DNA of 64,000 nucleotides from Patescibacteria group bacterium UBA6489. GTDB lineage: Bacteria; Patescibacteriota; Gracilibacteria; BD1-5; UBA6164. Each line of letters begins with the position of its first letter. Position 1 is the stretch's first letter. A program made the position numbers and the translations under genes. The notes under the pieces are model-generated. The model had not been told where the DNA came from, ran no database searches, and saw only the letters and a program-made list of their open reading frames with translations. Positions 30,437-41,660 of this stretch are shown piece by piece. Where the stretch lies: positions 19,884 through 83,883 of the forward strand of contig DJMN01000019.1 in the NCBI GenBank assembly GCA_002435385.1, given 5' to 3'.

Positions 30437-33175
30437 CTACTCTAACTCCAAAATCCTAGTCATTATTTTTGCTACTTCTCATCTTGTTATTGGTTGTAAT
30501 GGACGGAAGTTTCAATCTTTATAACCATTTATTATTCATAACTTGTTGGCTCTTACTATGTATTTTGCATACCATTCATCTGGGTGTACATCAAAGAATT
30601 GTGAGTTTAAGACTGGGGTAACTTCTATCGCACTTGCTTTTAGTGCTGCTTTTACAAATTCTGCTCTAGTTATGTTATTGTATGGTTGGAAGCTTCAATC
30701 TTTATATCATCCGAACGCTCATTCTTGACTTAGTGGGTATAGATATTTTGAATACCATTCATCTTTTTCTACATCTGAGAATTGTTTTGTTGTTGGGTAT
30801 TCGGCTGTAAATCAGAAGGCTTTTGCTAGTACCTTTGTAACTTCTAGTCTTGTTATGTTATTGTCTGGTCTAAAGCTATCATCTTCTTTGTATCATGATA
30901 CTATATCTGCACAGGCTACCTTTTTTATTGAGTCTTCAAATTGATGTCAAACTATGTCCCAAAAGGTTTTTCAACATGTGGTTCAGATTAATTGTTTAAA
31001 GACTCTGTCTGTATTAAAGATTGGTTCTTTTATATTTACCTCAAATGATGAAATTTTTAATACATTAGATGTATTACCAGCATCATCTACTACTACTAAA
31101 GTACAGTTTGAATAAACTCAATCTAATAAACTACTAAACTCACCTTTTGAAACATCCTCTATATTCCTAAAACCAATTGATGTTAGTTTTATCTCATTAT
31201 TCCCTTCTTTTGCATTTATTATTATACTTGCACAATCTCATCAGTATATTATTGTTCAAGCCTCTGTTGTATGAAATGTATAACTTGGTTTACCGTCTTC
31301 ATTTGGACTAAGTACTTGTGTTATCTCTGTTAGTGTTGGTGCTATTGTATCTCCTGTTGTATCTATTTCAAATTCTGATATTGTTAGTACTTCTGACATA
31401 TTTCATGCTACGTCTGTTACTGTTATTTCACAATCTGAATAAGTTCCGTCTGCTAACTCATTAAATGTTATTGTATTATCTCATTCTGTTGCTTCTATTG
31501 TTGTACTTGAACAACTTCAGCTATATGTTATTGTTCAAGTTTCTGTTGTATTAAAAGTATAATCTGGTGTATTATCTGATGTAGAATTTGCCACTATTGT
31601 TACTTCTGTTAACTCTGGTGCTGTGATGTCTGGTTCTGTTTGAACTAGTTCATAAGCTCATATATCATATTTACCTCCTTGTGGTCTTGATATTCATTCA
31701 AAGTCTACAGTTAAACTACTAACAGTTTGTCCTGCGTCTTTTGCTTTTGAGTCTGATTTTATTTTAAAGTATTCTGGTGAATATATATCTCATATTTCCT
31801 CAAAATTTGGTTTTATGTTATATATATCATTTGTTCACTGAGCATAAGAACTTGGTTTTCATTGCCCCCAAAGGTTATTTGCAAAATAATAAGAACCTTC
31901 AGTTGCTGAATCACTTATACCAATAGGATCTACAAAATCTGATTGCCATATTATATTATTATATATTTTTACTCATGTATTTTCATAAAATTCATCGTCG
32001 TCTTCATTTTGATCACTCGCCATAATTAGTATGGTATTTGATGCTCATTTATTTACAAAGGTGTTATTATAGATTTCAGAGTCTTGTAATCAGGCATTCC
32101 CCTCAGAAAGATTTTCTGGAGTCATAACTTGTAAGGCTTTATTACAATTTGATACTATGTTATTATATATTTTTAGATCTTGTGAGCGATTTCCCCATCT
32201 CCTATCTGTTTCAACTAAAACTCAATCTTCATAATAATCATATGGAGAAATATATTCTTCTCAGATTCAGATTCATAGAGTTTTTTTATCAACTCATAGA
32301 CCACTTTCAGTACAATATATAAAGTTGCTATCAACTTCTATTTCTTTTGAATTGTCCAAGTATAAGTTAGCGGAATAGTTATCCCAAATTGTATTGTTTT
32401 TTACGGCTGTTCATTCTGCTCTCATAGCTATTCATGCTCCCCAATTGTGATATATTTTATTGTTTTCAAGTATTACTCTATCACTTTCTTTTTGAACTTT
32501 TAAAGCTGATCACCAATTAGCATTAGACCTAGCTCAATCTTTGTTGGACATAATATTATCATGGATTTCACAGTTTTTTACAGTAACATCATCAGACATT
32601 TCTACGATAATTCAATGCCACTGACATCCGTGTACTTCTAAATCTGAAATATTTATGTGTTCTGGATGATATTCTATTTCTGAATTTCCATAATCTCATA
32701 CTATTATACATATTTGAGATGTATAGTCTGTATCTAGTCCTTTTACTTCAAATCATTCAAAATCAAAGTAATCCCAGCCTATCGCAACTACAATTGATTT
32801 ATCTGATTGGATAAGTGGTTTACTTGTGTTACCTGAATATGAACGTAGAGTTATTGGACTTCACTCTATTCATCAATTGGTAGGTAATTTAGGTTCTCCA
32901 TCTTCTGGAGTTCTTACTGATTCTTCATAAGTTCATTCTAATACTTCTATTATATCTCATGGAGCTAAATCTGGATTTTCTAGTGATGCTGTGATTGTTT
33001 TGAATGGTCAGCTATTTCAACCACCTGAACAATCTATTGCTAAACCATCATTGTCATCACTAGCACATTCCTCATTTGTAGCTACATAATATGTATTTCC
33101 TTCTGCATTTGCTAAGAAATTTGTACTAAAAAAAAGAAACATCAAAACAAATAATACTCAGAGACCTTTTTTCAT
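30437..33175 (-). CDS. Large surface protein: beta-helix, Ig-like repeats and three SLH domains
   Basis: A 912-residue protein. Signal peptide MKKGLGVLFVLMFLFFSTNFLANA; residues about 30-400 form a right-handed parallel beta-helix (repeats such as VTVKNCEIHDNIMSN and VILENNKIYHNGGAG, NosD/DUF1565-like); then two Ig-like modules of about 100 residues each with the same frame (TAPELTEVTIVANS; TAPTLTEITQVLSP) and a Cys in each; and three C-terminal SLH motifs (ITRLEVTKVLAKAF, ITRAEFVKAALKAS, ITRGEVAKIMTRIL). SLH domains anchor proteins to cell-wall polymers, so this is probably surface-displayed and binds or cleaves a polysaccharide. Ends at a bidirectional terminator. Confidence 0.88.
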
Positions 33176-33345
33176 ATGCAAATATTTAAAAAGTAATAAT
33201 TTTATTGTATCATATTTATTCTTTTTATGAAATTTTTTATAATATTCTGATTTAGAATTAATTACTCGGAGTATTTTAATAACCAATTTTTATATTTTTC
33301 TTTTATAAACACTAGAAAAAAGATTAGACTAAAAATAGTGTATCT
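33176..33345. other. Intergenic region
   Basis: 170 bp between the two minus-strand genes; nothing recognised beyond AT-rich runs that probably include the promoter of the surface protein. Confidence 0.35.
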
Positions 33346-34539
33346 TTACAAAACATATATTTTTAGTGGAGGGAATCAGTTGAATTCTATGGCACTGTAA
33401 CTTTGCGTATAGGCTCATGTTGAGAATATATAAACTTTATCTCCTGAAATTAGAGTTTCAGGTAACTCGTATTTATAATTTTCATATAATATGTCCATAC
33501 TATCACATGTTGGTCCTGCTAGGATGACTGGAGATGTGTTTCATGTTTTTTCTACATAAAAAGGATATTTTATGGATTCATCAAGGGTTTCTATTAATCA
33601 TGAGAATTTTCAAATATCTAAGAATACCCATTTTGTCTCATTTTCCGCATTTTGTTTTTTGGATATCAAAACGATTTCAGAAACAATTACTCAAATATCT
33701 CAAACTAGAGATCTTCAAGGTTCCATAATAATTTCTGGTATGTTATTTCAAAAGTTCTTTTTTAGAGAATTTTTTATTTCATTCATGTATTCATCTAATC
33801 ATTTTATTTCTTTTATGTACTGTGTTGGTAATCATCATCACATATTTACCATTTCTAACTTAATTCAAACTTCTTCTAATTTTTTAAATAGTTCTCAAGT
33901 TTTCGTAATTGCAAGGTCCCAAGCTGTTAAGTCATTTTGTTGAGATCATACATGGAAAGAAACTCAATATGAAATAAGTCATAACTCTTTAGCTTTTATT
34001 GCTAAAGAATATGCCATATCGAATTCACATCAAAATTTTCTTGATAAAGGCCGTTCTGCTCATATACAAGGACTTAACAGTCTAAAATATACTCTAGATC
34101 ATGGTGCTGCTCTTGAGATTTTATATAAATCATCCTCACTATCAGTAGCAAACATTTTTATTCATTTTTCATAAGCATATTTTATGTGTTTTTCTTTTTT
34201 TATAGTGTTTCCATAACTAATTTTGTCTGGAGTTGCTCAAAGTCCTAGAACTAAATCAAGTTCATAAATTGAAGCAATGTCAAAACATGATCATTCTTCT
34301 ATAAATATTTTTAATATCTCAAGATTGGGACAGGCTTTTACTGCATAGTAAATACTAGAGTCTTTATACAATTCTTTTAAAAGCTGATAGTTATTTCTTG
34401 CTTTGTCCTTAAATAAGATTAAAAAGGGAGTTTCTTTATCTGATATAAAATTTTGTAATTTATACCAATCTTGATTGTTTATATATTTTTCTCTACTAAA
34501 TCAAGCACTCAAAAATCACTTTTGATTGTTCATATTCAT
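33346..34539 (-). CDS. Ornithine decarboxylase-like PLP enzyme (fold type III)
   Basis: A 397-residue PLP-dependent decarboxylase of the alanine-racemase-fold ODC/DABA group. SIYYAVKACP near residue 65 holds the PLP-binding Lys; SFHVGSQQND, MGGGLPTQY, IIMEPGRSLVG and LAGPTCDSMDI (catalytic Cys of the partner subunit) and GAYTQSYSAIEFNGF are all as in eukaryotic-like ODC. CDSMD rather than the CDGLD of diaminopimelate enzymes supports ornithine or a related diamine. It would make putrescine for the spermidine genes at 51 and 54 kb. Two in-frame ATGs (34539, 34533) are possible. Confidence 0.88.
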
Positions 34540-34859
34540 AAGTGTTATTAAAATAAATTCCTAAATGGATAACAAGATTGTTATATCATCTTTCCTCTTT
34601 TTCAACTATTCAAGAATTTATATATGCTTATCAGTGATTATAATGTTATTTGATTTAAGGCTTATTTGGAATTTTGATATTCTCTTTTTCTTTTCTAAAT
34701 TTAAAAAAATTCAAAAAATCTCAGCTTAATATATTTAAGCTGAAAATAAATCAAGAAAAAAAGATTTTTTAGATTGACAGTTAAAAATATACTTTATGGA
34801 TATATTTCTATTCTTAACTATATTATTTTTAAAACTTTTAATCTGAAATAAATCCACAA
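34540..34859. other. Intergenic region with surface-protein terminator
   Basis: 320 bp without a gene. The only clear structure is the terminator at 34700-34742. Further AT-rich sequence near 34770 holds a TTGACA but no matching -10 in the useful direction. Confidence 0.45.
34700..34742 (-). terminator. Terminator of the nuclease-containing surface protein
   Basis: CAGCTTAA (34722-34729) pairs with TTAAGCTG (34735-34742); on the minus strand a T-rich run follows. It lies about 120 bp beyond the stop at 34860. Confidence 0.7.
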
Positions 34860-37800
34860 TTACAAAATCTCTCTTCTTTTAAACACTACAAAGATTAAAA
34901 CAACACTTAAAACAGCTAACATAAAAATATAAATAGCATTTACTTCTTGTTCTCAAAAATTTCAAGAATCCGCATTAGCATTTGGAATTATGAAATTTAG
35001 CTTAGATATACTATAATCGTCTTCTTCAACTACTTCTTTTTTAGTGGTTTTCTTTTTTGTCGTTTTTTTCTTGGCAGTCTTCTTTTTCGCTTTCTTTACT
35101 TCTGTTATTTTCTTTATGTATTCATCATCTATTACGACTTCTTTATTGTAGTTAAATATGTATTCATTTCAAAATCGGTCTATTAAAACTATTTTTGGAG
35201 TATATGTTCATATTTTTAATCAATCTTTTATTATAAATTCATAGTTTCAATTTTTATCTGACATAATTGTGATTTGTTCTCAGCTTCAAGTTAGAAAGAA
35301 TGATACTTGAGAATTTGGTAGGGTTGTTCATGAGATTTTTAATCAGTCTTTTGGTTTTGTTATAGATTGTTTGAATGTTTTTATTACATAGTTTTTATAG
35401 TTTTCTAGTGATTTTTCCTTATCAATAGTCACTTCTCAGGTTTCTTCATCTATTTCAATAATTACTTCAAATTCGTCTGGTATTTCGTCTTGATTTTCAT
35501 CTACTAGTTCCAAAATTTCTTCCTGTTTTGTTTCTTCCTCTTCTTCTATAATTTCTTGTTCCTCTTTAATTTCTTCTAGTAAAATCTTTTTCATTTCTTT
35601 ATCTGCCCACATTCAAAGTTTTTCTTTTTTTGCTGTTTTATAGGCTTTATCAAATTCTTCCATATATTTAAATGGATATCTAAAATATGGTTTTGCTATT
35701 CATTTTTCTAGTAGGAGTTTGTTAAAGTTTTGATCATCAATTATAACATATCAAAGTAGTCTTCAATATCTATCCCTATCATTTTCACTATCAAGCTCTA
35801 TTAGTACTTCTTTTCATAGTAAATGCTCTTTTGTAAATTTTGATGCTTGTTCTCAATAGTACTGAAAAATTTGTTTATAGGTATTATTTTCTGGTGTATC
35901 TACTCAGATTAGTCTGATAATAATTTTTTCTCAACTTTCTGTTTGTACTTCTATTGTGTCTCAATCTACAACTTTGGTTACTAGTGCTTTGAAATCAGTT
36001 GTTACTAATCTGTCGTGGTTTAAATAATATCACTCTTTTACATCAAAATTCCGAGATAGGCTATCTATCAATTTAGAATAACAAGATAGATTTACTGAAT
36101 CTTGGTCGTTGTTAAGGTTTATTTTTGTCAGTGATTTATAGAATTTCTTTACTTGATTTGGTCTTAGGTAGAAATCTTCTTCAAATTTGTATGGTTTGCT
36201 TCATTTTCATATATCATCATCTAATTCACATCATTTTAGATTTATGCTTTTTGATGTTTTGTTTATGAGTTCTATCCGTTCTCAGTTATCTGTTCATTTT
36301 GGATTTACCATTATTTTGTTTATTCATAGCATTTCGTTTGATATATTTATTTCAATTACTTCTTCATTTTCTTCTAAAACTTGTTCTTCTGGTAATACTT
36401 CTACTGTAAAATAATTTTCTCATAGAAATTTTGAGTTTTCATAAACTTTTAGTTCTATTTCATATTCTCAGGCTTCATACCATATTGCTGATGGATTTGC
36501 TTTGTCTGAATGTGTTTTATTTCAAAAATTCCATTTATAAACTAAATCAGATTTTTTTGTGTATCAAGTTACTTCTGATGTTAGATTTATATTACATTTA
36601 TCTACTCAGATACATTTTACTGAGTTTGGTTCTATGACTTTGTATTTTGCTTGTTTTCATTGTAATATAATTTTAACTGTTTTTTCTTGTGTTATTTCCT
36701 CTTCCTCAGTTTCAGTATTTTCTTCTTGTTCTTCTAATTTTAGGTTTTTAAAGTTTAGGGTTGTTTCTTTGAAATTTGATTCTTTTCATTTTTGGTAAAC
36801 TTTTAGTTTTATTTGATATGTTCATAGTGGATATGTTACATATCATGGATTACATTTTTTTTGTGTTCAATCACTAAAACTTCATCAATTAAAGCTCCAT
36901 AGACACTTTTCATCAGAATCTTTTGGTTCATATTCTAAGTTTACTTTGCAGTCTTCTTTTTTACATCTGTATTCTCAATCTACTTGAGCTAATCAGGATT
37001 GAATTTCTATTTCTGGTGTGGTTATACTTATTTTTTCTGTTTGAGTTTCTTGTTCTAAATCTGGATTTTGATCTGTTTGTTCTTCTGCTTTTTCTTCGTT
37101 TTTAAAGCTTAGAATTGTTTCTTTAAAATTTGATTCTACTCAATTTTGGTATACTTTTAGCTTTATTTCATAGGTTCATAATGAATAATCTACATATCAT
37201 GGATTGCACTTTTCTTGTGTTCAGTCACTATAATCTCATCAATTAAAGCTCCATATACATTTCTCTTTAGAGTTTTTTGGTTCATACTCTAGGTTAACTT
37301 TACAATCTTCTTTTTTACATTTGTATTCTCAATTTATTTCTTCTAATCAAGACTGAATTTCTATTTCTGGTGAAATTATATTTATTTTTTCTTCTTGTGA
37401 CATTACTCATCATCAACCTCATCCGCCTCATCATCATCAAGAATCATCTGAATTATTTTCATTATTTTCTATTATTTCTGAATTGTTTATTTTTATAGTT
37501 CATGTGCTGTATATTGATTCATCGTTCTTATAAATTATTTTGAAATTTATATAATATTCTCAGATTGGAAAAATAACTGTAGATGGATTACACTTTTCTT
37601 CTTGTCATGTCAGAGTTCAACTTCAAAATCAGAAATCTATTTCACATTTATAATCTGATTTTTGATATGTTCATGTGAAGCTGCTTTCTAAATTTAGGTT
37701 TACTTTACATTCATCTTTTTCCTTGTTGCATTCATAAGTTTCCTTCTTGATTCCTTTGTCTAATAAGTAGGTTGGAATTTGAAAATCGTATATAATTTCT

Positions 37801-38954
37801 GGTGAAGATACCAATATTTCTTCTTCTAAAAATCAACTACTTGTTTCTCAAGTTCACGAGTCTGTAGTTCATGAGTCCGTTAAGGCTGTTCAGGTTGATG
37901 TTTCTATTTCTGGGTCTTCTGTATTCCCTGTAGCTGTGGGATTATTTGTTTCTCATGTTCAAGAATTGTTATCAGGTGTGTTCTCAATTTTTAATCATCA
38001 GATTTTATAGTTTTCTTCGTTTCATTTTTCATATATTTTTGCTGTTATCTCAAAATTTCAAGTTCAATAACTTACATATCCTGGATTACATTTTGTGTTA
38101 TCTGTTGTATATATTGCTCAAGTTCAGAAGTTCCAAAAGCATAAATAATTTTGCTCTTCATAACTTCATGAAAAAACATTTTCTAGGGTTAGATTTATTT
38201 TACAATCTTCATTTTTACAACTCCGAGTATTTCATGTTAGATATTCTAATCAGCTTTGAACTTCTATATTTACATCTGGTATTTCTAAAATATCAATAGT
38301 TCAAGTATTTGTCTCTCAGCTACCAGATTCTGATGAGATTTCTCAGGTTCAGGTATTTTGCTCTCAACTTTCTGTGGTGTCTCAAGTTCAGGTTTCAGTA
38401 GTTCATGTATTTGTTTCTATTGTATTTTCTGTAGATCAGCTTTCTGTTAAAGTTCAGGTTCAAGTGTTATTTTCTTGTTCTTGAGAATCTGTACTTCATG
38501 TATTTGTGTTATCCTGTGTTCAGGTTCAAGTATTATCCTCTTCTCATAAATCGATATCATCTGAGTCATCTGTTGATGAGTTTATATTTATTGCGTCTCA
38601 TTTTATACTGTTTTCATAGCTAAATGTATCTATTAGAGTTCATGAATTGTATAGATATATTTCTTCGTCCGTATTGTTTAGTATAATTTTTGTTTCTGTT
38701 CTGTAATACTTTTTATTTTCTCAAGGTTGTATAACTTCTCAGGTTCAGAAGTAGTATTCTTTTCCTGATTTATCTGATAAATAGTATCAGTTTAGATTTA
38801 TCTCAGTGTTTCATGGGTTTTGAATTTGTATGTATTCTAGATTTTTATCATCTTCTGTGTTTGGCATTACTTCTTCTATAATTAGTCATGCAAATACATT
38901 TGTGGTTGAATATATAAATAAAAATAGAACGAAAAAACACTTTTTTAGTGGCAT
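34860..38954 (-). CDS. Giant secreted protein with lamin-tail, PKD-like and thermonuclease domains
   Basis: A 1364-residue protein. Signal peptide MPLKKCFFVLFLFIYSTTNVFA; lamin-tail (LTD) domain near residues 25-90; a long Thr/Gly/Ser-rich linker with repeated GTGT; five Cys-paired PKD-like units (motifs such as KKEDCKVNLEYEP and GTYQIKLKVYQKG); a second LTD; then a staphylococcal-nuclease domain with KVVDGDTIEVQ, IRLIGVDTPE and YGRLLGYVII; an acidic region; and a C-terminal membrane helix (AIYIFMLAVLSVVLILVVF) followed by basic residues. It is probably exported, anchored at the C-terminus, and able to cut nucleic acid outside the cell, as in DNA-scavenging episymbionts. The start codon sits in a hairpin loop. 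Confidence 0.88.
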
Positions 38955-38969
38955 AAAAAAGTGTTTTTT
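38932..38969 (-). promoter_or_regulatory. 15-bp hairpin with the start codon in its loop
   Basis: AAAAAACACTTTTTT (38932-38946) and AAAAAAGTGTTTTTT (38955-38969) pair perfectly; the 8-base loop contains the ATG of the 1364-residue gene (38952-38954). This would hide the start region and could be a regulated or temperature-sensitive element. Confidence 0.6.
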
Positions 38970-39119
38970 GCGAAATATATTTTTTTGAGATTTTGATATA
39001 TTATACATTTTTGTGTATTCTTAGTATTTAACTATAAAAAGATATTAAATAAAAATACAAGTAAATCAATTGTTTATAAAATTTTTTATGGACTAACCTT
39101 ATATTTAAGGTTAAAATTC

Positions 39120-39145
39120 AACAAAGCCCCTGAAGGGGCTTTGTT
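39120..39145 (-). terminator. GC-rich terminator of the 196-residue gene
   Basis: AACAAAGCCCC (39120-39130) pairs with GGGGCTTTGTT (39135-39145). Stem GC content is unlike other terminators here. Confidence 0.75.
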
Positions 39146-39148
39146 CCC

Positions 39149-39739
39149 TTACTGCTGAGAAACCTCATTGCAAGCTTCATGCAACTTATTTGAGATTCTC
39201 TTAATATCTATCCTGTTTATAATAGCTAAACAAGATAATATCATAAATGCTATTGCTGTACAGGAGAAAAAGGTCATAGATAGAAAAAGAGTAAAACATA
39301 AAGCGAAAAGAAGTATGGTAATGCCCGATAAAAACATTTTATCAAGCCAGGAATAGAACCCCTTAACCTGATGAAGTAGGAGAACCCGTACTCTAGCCTC
39401 CGACATGGCATTAATAAAGTACATCCGTACATCATTATCCAATAAAGGATGATGTAAGCGTACACAAGTTTTTATATCATCTGGTTTCCAGATGAAAAAC
39501 CTCTGAGCGTTAGACAACTCTTTTTCCATAACATCATATAATTTTAGTATAAGAAAATCATGGTTAAAAAGAAACCTTAAGTTTTCCACGTTTAGTTCTA
39601 AAGAAGTAGTTTTTGTTATCTTCCGTACTTCTTCCTGCACTAAATCAACCCTTATGACATCATCTTTCATAACATACTCCATATAATTTTCCAGCAGGTA
39701 GCTTATGCAACCTGCTATTTGCTTTTTAAACAAAAACAA
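39149..39739 (-). CDS. Membrane protein of the standard-code island
   Basis: A 196-residue protein. No TGA codon in frame; its three glycines are GGN. The N-terminal two thirds are soluble and basic/acidic mixed (MFLFKKQIAGCISYLLENYM; QRFFIWKPDDIKTCVRLHHP), then two closely spaced membrane helices (ITILLFALCFTLFLSM and CTAIAFMILSCLAII) and a short tail. It shares size and layout (soluble N-part, helical hairpin near the C-terminus) with the neighbouring 155-residue protein, so the two may be distant relatives. Own terminator; no known family. Confidence 0.75.
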   Translation of the reverse strand: MFLFKKQIAGCISYLLENYMEYVMKDDVIRVDLVQEEVRKITKTTSLELNVENLRFLFNHDFLILKLYDVMEKELSNAQRFFIWKPDDIKTCVRLHHPLLDNDVRMYFINAMSEARVRVLLLHQVKGFYSWLDKMFLSGITILLFALCFTLFLSMTFFSCTAIAFMILSCLAIINRIDIKRISNKLHEACNEVSQQ

Positions 39740-39806
39740 GTTACCTTAGCTAAACCCTATTTTAGAATTATAACTCGTTTTGTCAATTAATATTTCAGTT
39801 TCACAT

Positions 39807-39830
39807 AAAAGCCGCCTAATGGCGGCTTTT
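39807..39830 (-). terminator. GC-rich terminator of the 155-residue gene
   Basis: AAAAGCCGCC (39807-39816) pairs with GGCGGCTTTT (39821-39830), immediately after the stop of the gene ending at 39833. Confidence 0.85.
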
Positions 39831-39832
39831 GT

Positions 39833-40300
39833 TCACGTGTAGTCTCTCTGCTGAAGAATTATTTTTTGTTTTTGCCTAAGAAATAATCTCCAAACAAAGA
39901 TAAAGATTAGGATAAAACAGATAGATAATAATATAAAGGAAAACTTTCCATGAAAGAAAAATGCTAAAACCAAAAATAGGGCTAGAAGTATTTTTCTAGC
40001 TTTATTTGCCAAGCTAGTCAAATATTTCTCCACTAATTCTAGGACACAAAAGCATGTCCCCTTTTGAGAAGCATTTATTTTGTACTCCTTACCATCAATC
40101 TTTATCTGTATGGTGGGATATTTAGGTATTTTTCTCCAGCAATCCCTCTCAGTAGTCTTCAAACTATCATGAATCAGCCTTAACAAAGCATTATCTCTAC
40201 GAATACTACGCAAAAAGGTCAAATCAATCTCTAGATGATTACTTCCCTGTCCTTCCATCTCAATCAAAACTTTTTTTTCGTCTTTCATTAGTTTCTCCAA
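39833..40300 (-). CDS. Membrane protein of the standard-code island
   Basis: A 155-residue protein with no TGA in frame and all five glycines GGN; Arg codons include CGN, rare in neighbours. Soluble N-terminal region (DLTFLRSIRRDNALLRLIH, IDGKEYKINASQKGTCFC) and a C-terminal helical hairpin (KILLALFLVLAFFF, FSFILLSICFILIFIFV). Strong promoter (40353-40380) and GC-rich terminator make it a self-contained transcription unit. Probably horizontally acquired from a standard-code bacterium, perhaps another Patescibacterium. Confidence 0.75.
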   Translation of the reverse strand: MEKLMKDEKKVLIEMEGQGSNHLEIDLTFLRSIRRDNALLRLIHDSLKTTERDCWRKIPKYPTIQIKIDGKEYKINASQKGTCFCVLELVEKYLTSLANKARKILLALFLVLAFFFHGKFSFILLSICFILIFIFVWRLFLRQKQKIILQQRDYT

Positions 40301-40352
40301 AAGTTTGAATTTTTATCTGTCCCCAAAATAGATTAGATTTATAGACTGTTTA

Positions 40353-40380
40353 AATATATAATTTTTGTAGATATTGTCAA
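40353..40380 (-). promoter_or_regulatory. Strong sigma70-type promoter
   Basis: On the minus strand TTGACA (40380-40375) and TATATT (40358-40353) are separated by 16 bp, about 50 bp upstream of the 155-residue gene. Confidence 0.6.
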
Positions 40381-40384
40381 TAAT

Positions 40385-41092
40385 TTACTTAAAAAATTTA
40401 CTCCAAATCATCTTTCTGGCAATCCTAAATGCGTTTAAATTTTTCTGTCATTTTTTGAGAGAATAGTCTGTGTAAGTTATATCAACAGGTACTTCTTTAA
40501 ATTTTAATTTATTTTTTCTAATTTGTTCAACTAGTTCAGAAGCATATTCCATACCATCCATGGTTAAATGAATATTATCTAAAGATTCTATTCTTATCAT
40601 TCTATATCCATTGTGAGAATCTGTTAAATAGATTCAACTTAGTAAATATGTAAAAATCCTTCAAGCTAATAATAAAAGTTTCCTTATGAAAGGAGCATTT
40701 GTGTTAGTTTTTACAATAAATCTAGATCATAGTACTATGTCTAAATCTTTCTCTTTTTCAAATTCTTTTATGAATTTTTTTATGTCTTTTATATTGTGTT
40801 GAGAGTCTGCATCAAAGGTAACAACATAATCAAGCCCCTCTTTTCTATTTTTTCTTAAATATGCAAATCAAGTTTCTAAAGCTGCTCATCATCATCTGTT
40901 AAATACATGTTTTATGTATAATATGTTATCAAATGTTTTTATTATTTCTTGTGTCTTGTCTGTTGAACCATCATCAACTACTAGTATATTTTTATATCAT
41001 GCATTTCTAATTTCTTCTATAACATTTCATATGCATTTTTCCTCGTTGTATGCTCTTATAAGAAAAATTATATTACTTTTTTTTATTTTCAT
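40385..41092 (-). CDS. Family 2 glycosyltransferase (dolichol-phosphate-mannose-synthase-like)
   Basis: A 235-residue GT-A fold enzyme. NIIFLIRAYNEEKCIGNVI is the nucleotide-sugar entry motif, LVVDDGSTDKT the first Asp pair, FDADSQHN the metal-binding DxD, and RGGGAALETGF and FIVGSRF-type blocks follow. No membrane helix, so the sugar is moved from a nucleotide to an undecaprenyl- or dolichyl-type lipid at the inner face. It overlaps the DUF2304 gene by 20 bp, a common pairing. Confidence 0.92.
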
Positions 41093-41426
41093 TATCTTTG
41101 AGTTTACCTTCTAATATAGATACCTCCCTAACTAATTTAGTTATATCTTCTTTGTTTGCTTCAACTTTTTTTAATAGTAGTAGTACAAAATAAACTAAAA
41201 ATACTATACTTCAATAAACTAGTACATCTGCTCATCTTTGCATTCAGAATATTCTTCAAATTAGGTTTAATACTGTTGGGGAGAATGTAAAAACTAGGAG
41301 TCCTGATCATACTCAAATAAACACCACAAAATGTAGTGCATTAAATTTTTGTTTTTTAGCCACATCTAGTGCTAAAAAAAATATGATTAATCATGAAATT
41401 ATAAAAAATACTTCTAGTAGATTCAC
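41073..41426 (-). CDS. DUF2304 membrane protein
   Basis: A 117-residue protein starting at GTG (41424-41426; TAA lies four codons upstream). Three membrane helices (VFFIISGLIIFFLALDVA; HFVVFIGVGSGLLVFTF; DVLVYGSIVFLVYFVLLLLLKK) with RIFGMQRGADVLVY between the last two, the DUF2304 signature, then a coiled tail. DUF2304 proteins are regularly encoded next to GT2 enzymes and are thought to act with them in surface glycan assembly. Its tail overlaps the GT start. Confidence 0.85.
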
Positions 41427-41660
41427 GAGTTTAGGTATTTAGGATATATAACCAGTGGTGATTTATTTGTAAGACTTAATTTTCAAAGGGTTAAAACCCT
41501 CTGTTAACAAGCTGTAATTTGTTTTCATTTAAGTTTATCGGAAATGATTATACTTTTTGGGGAGATAAGTCAAATTTTTAGTTTTCTTTAAATTAAAAAT
41601 TGCACTAATACACATGATATGATATTATGTGATTATATATTATTTGATAAATTAAAAATT
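41427..41660. other. Divergent intergenic region
   Basis: 234 bp without a gene between DUF2304 (minus) and the gene at 41661 (plus). It holds an AGGGTTAAAACCCT hairpin near 41488. Divergent promoters are expected; none stands out. Confidence 0.4.

Noticed and set aside
36187..37105. Plus-strand ORFs opposite the giant surface protein
   Set aside because: Low-complexity Phe/Ser/Leu-rich shadows of the Lys/Glu-rich minus-strand gene.
39120..40385. Contamination or chimeric contig for the TGA-free island
   Set aside because: Flanks read smoothly into code-25 genes on both sides and promoter/terminator units are self-contained, which favours transfer; read coverage would settle it.
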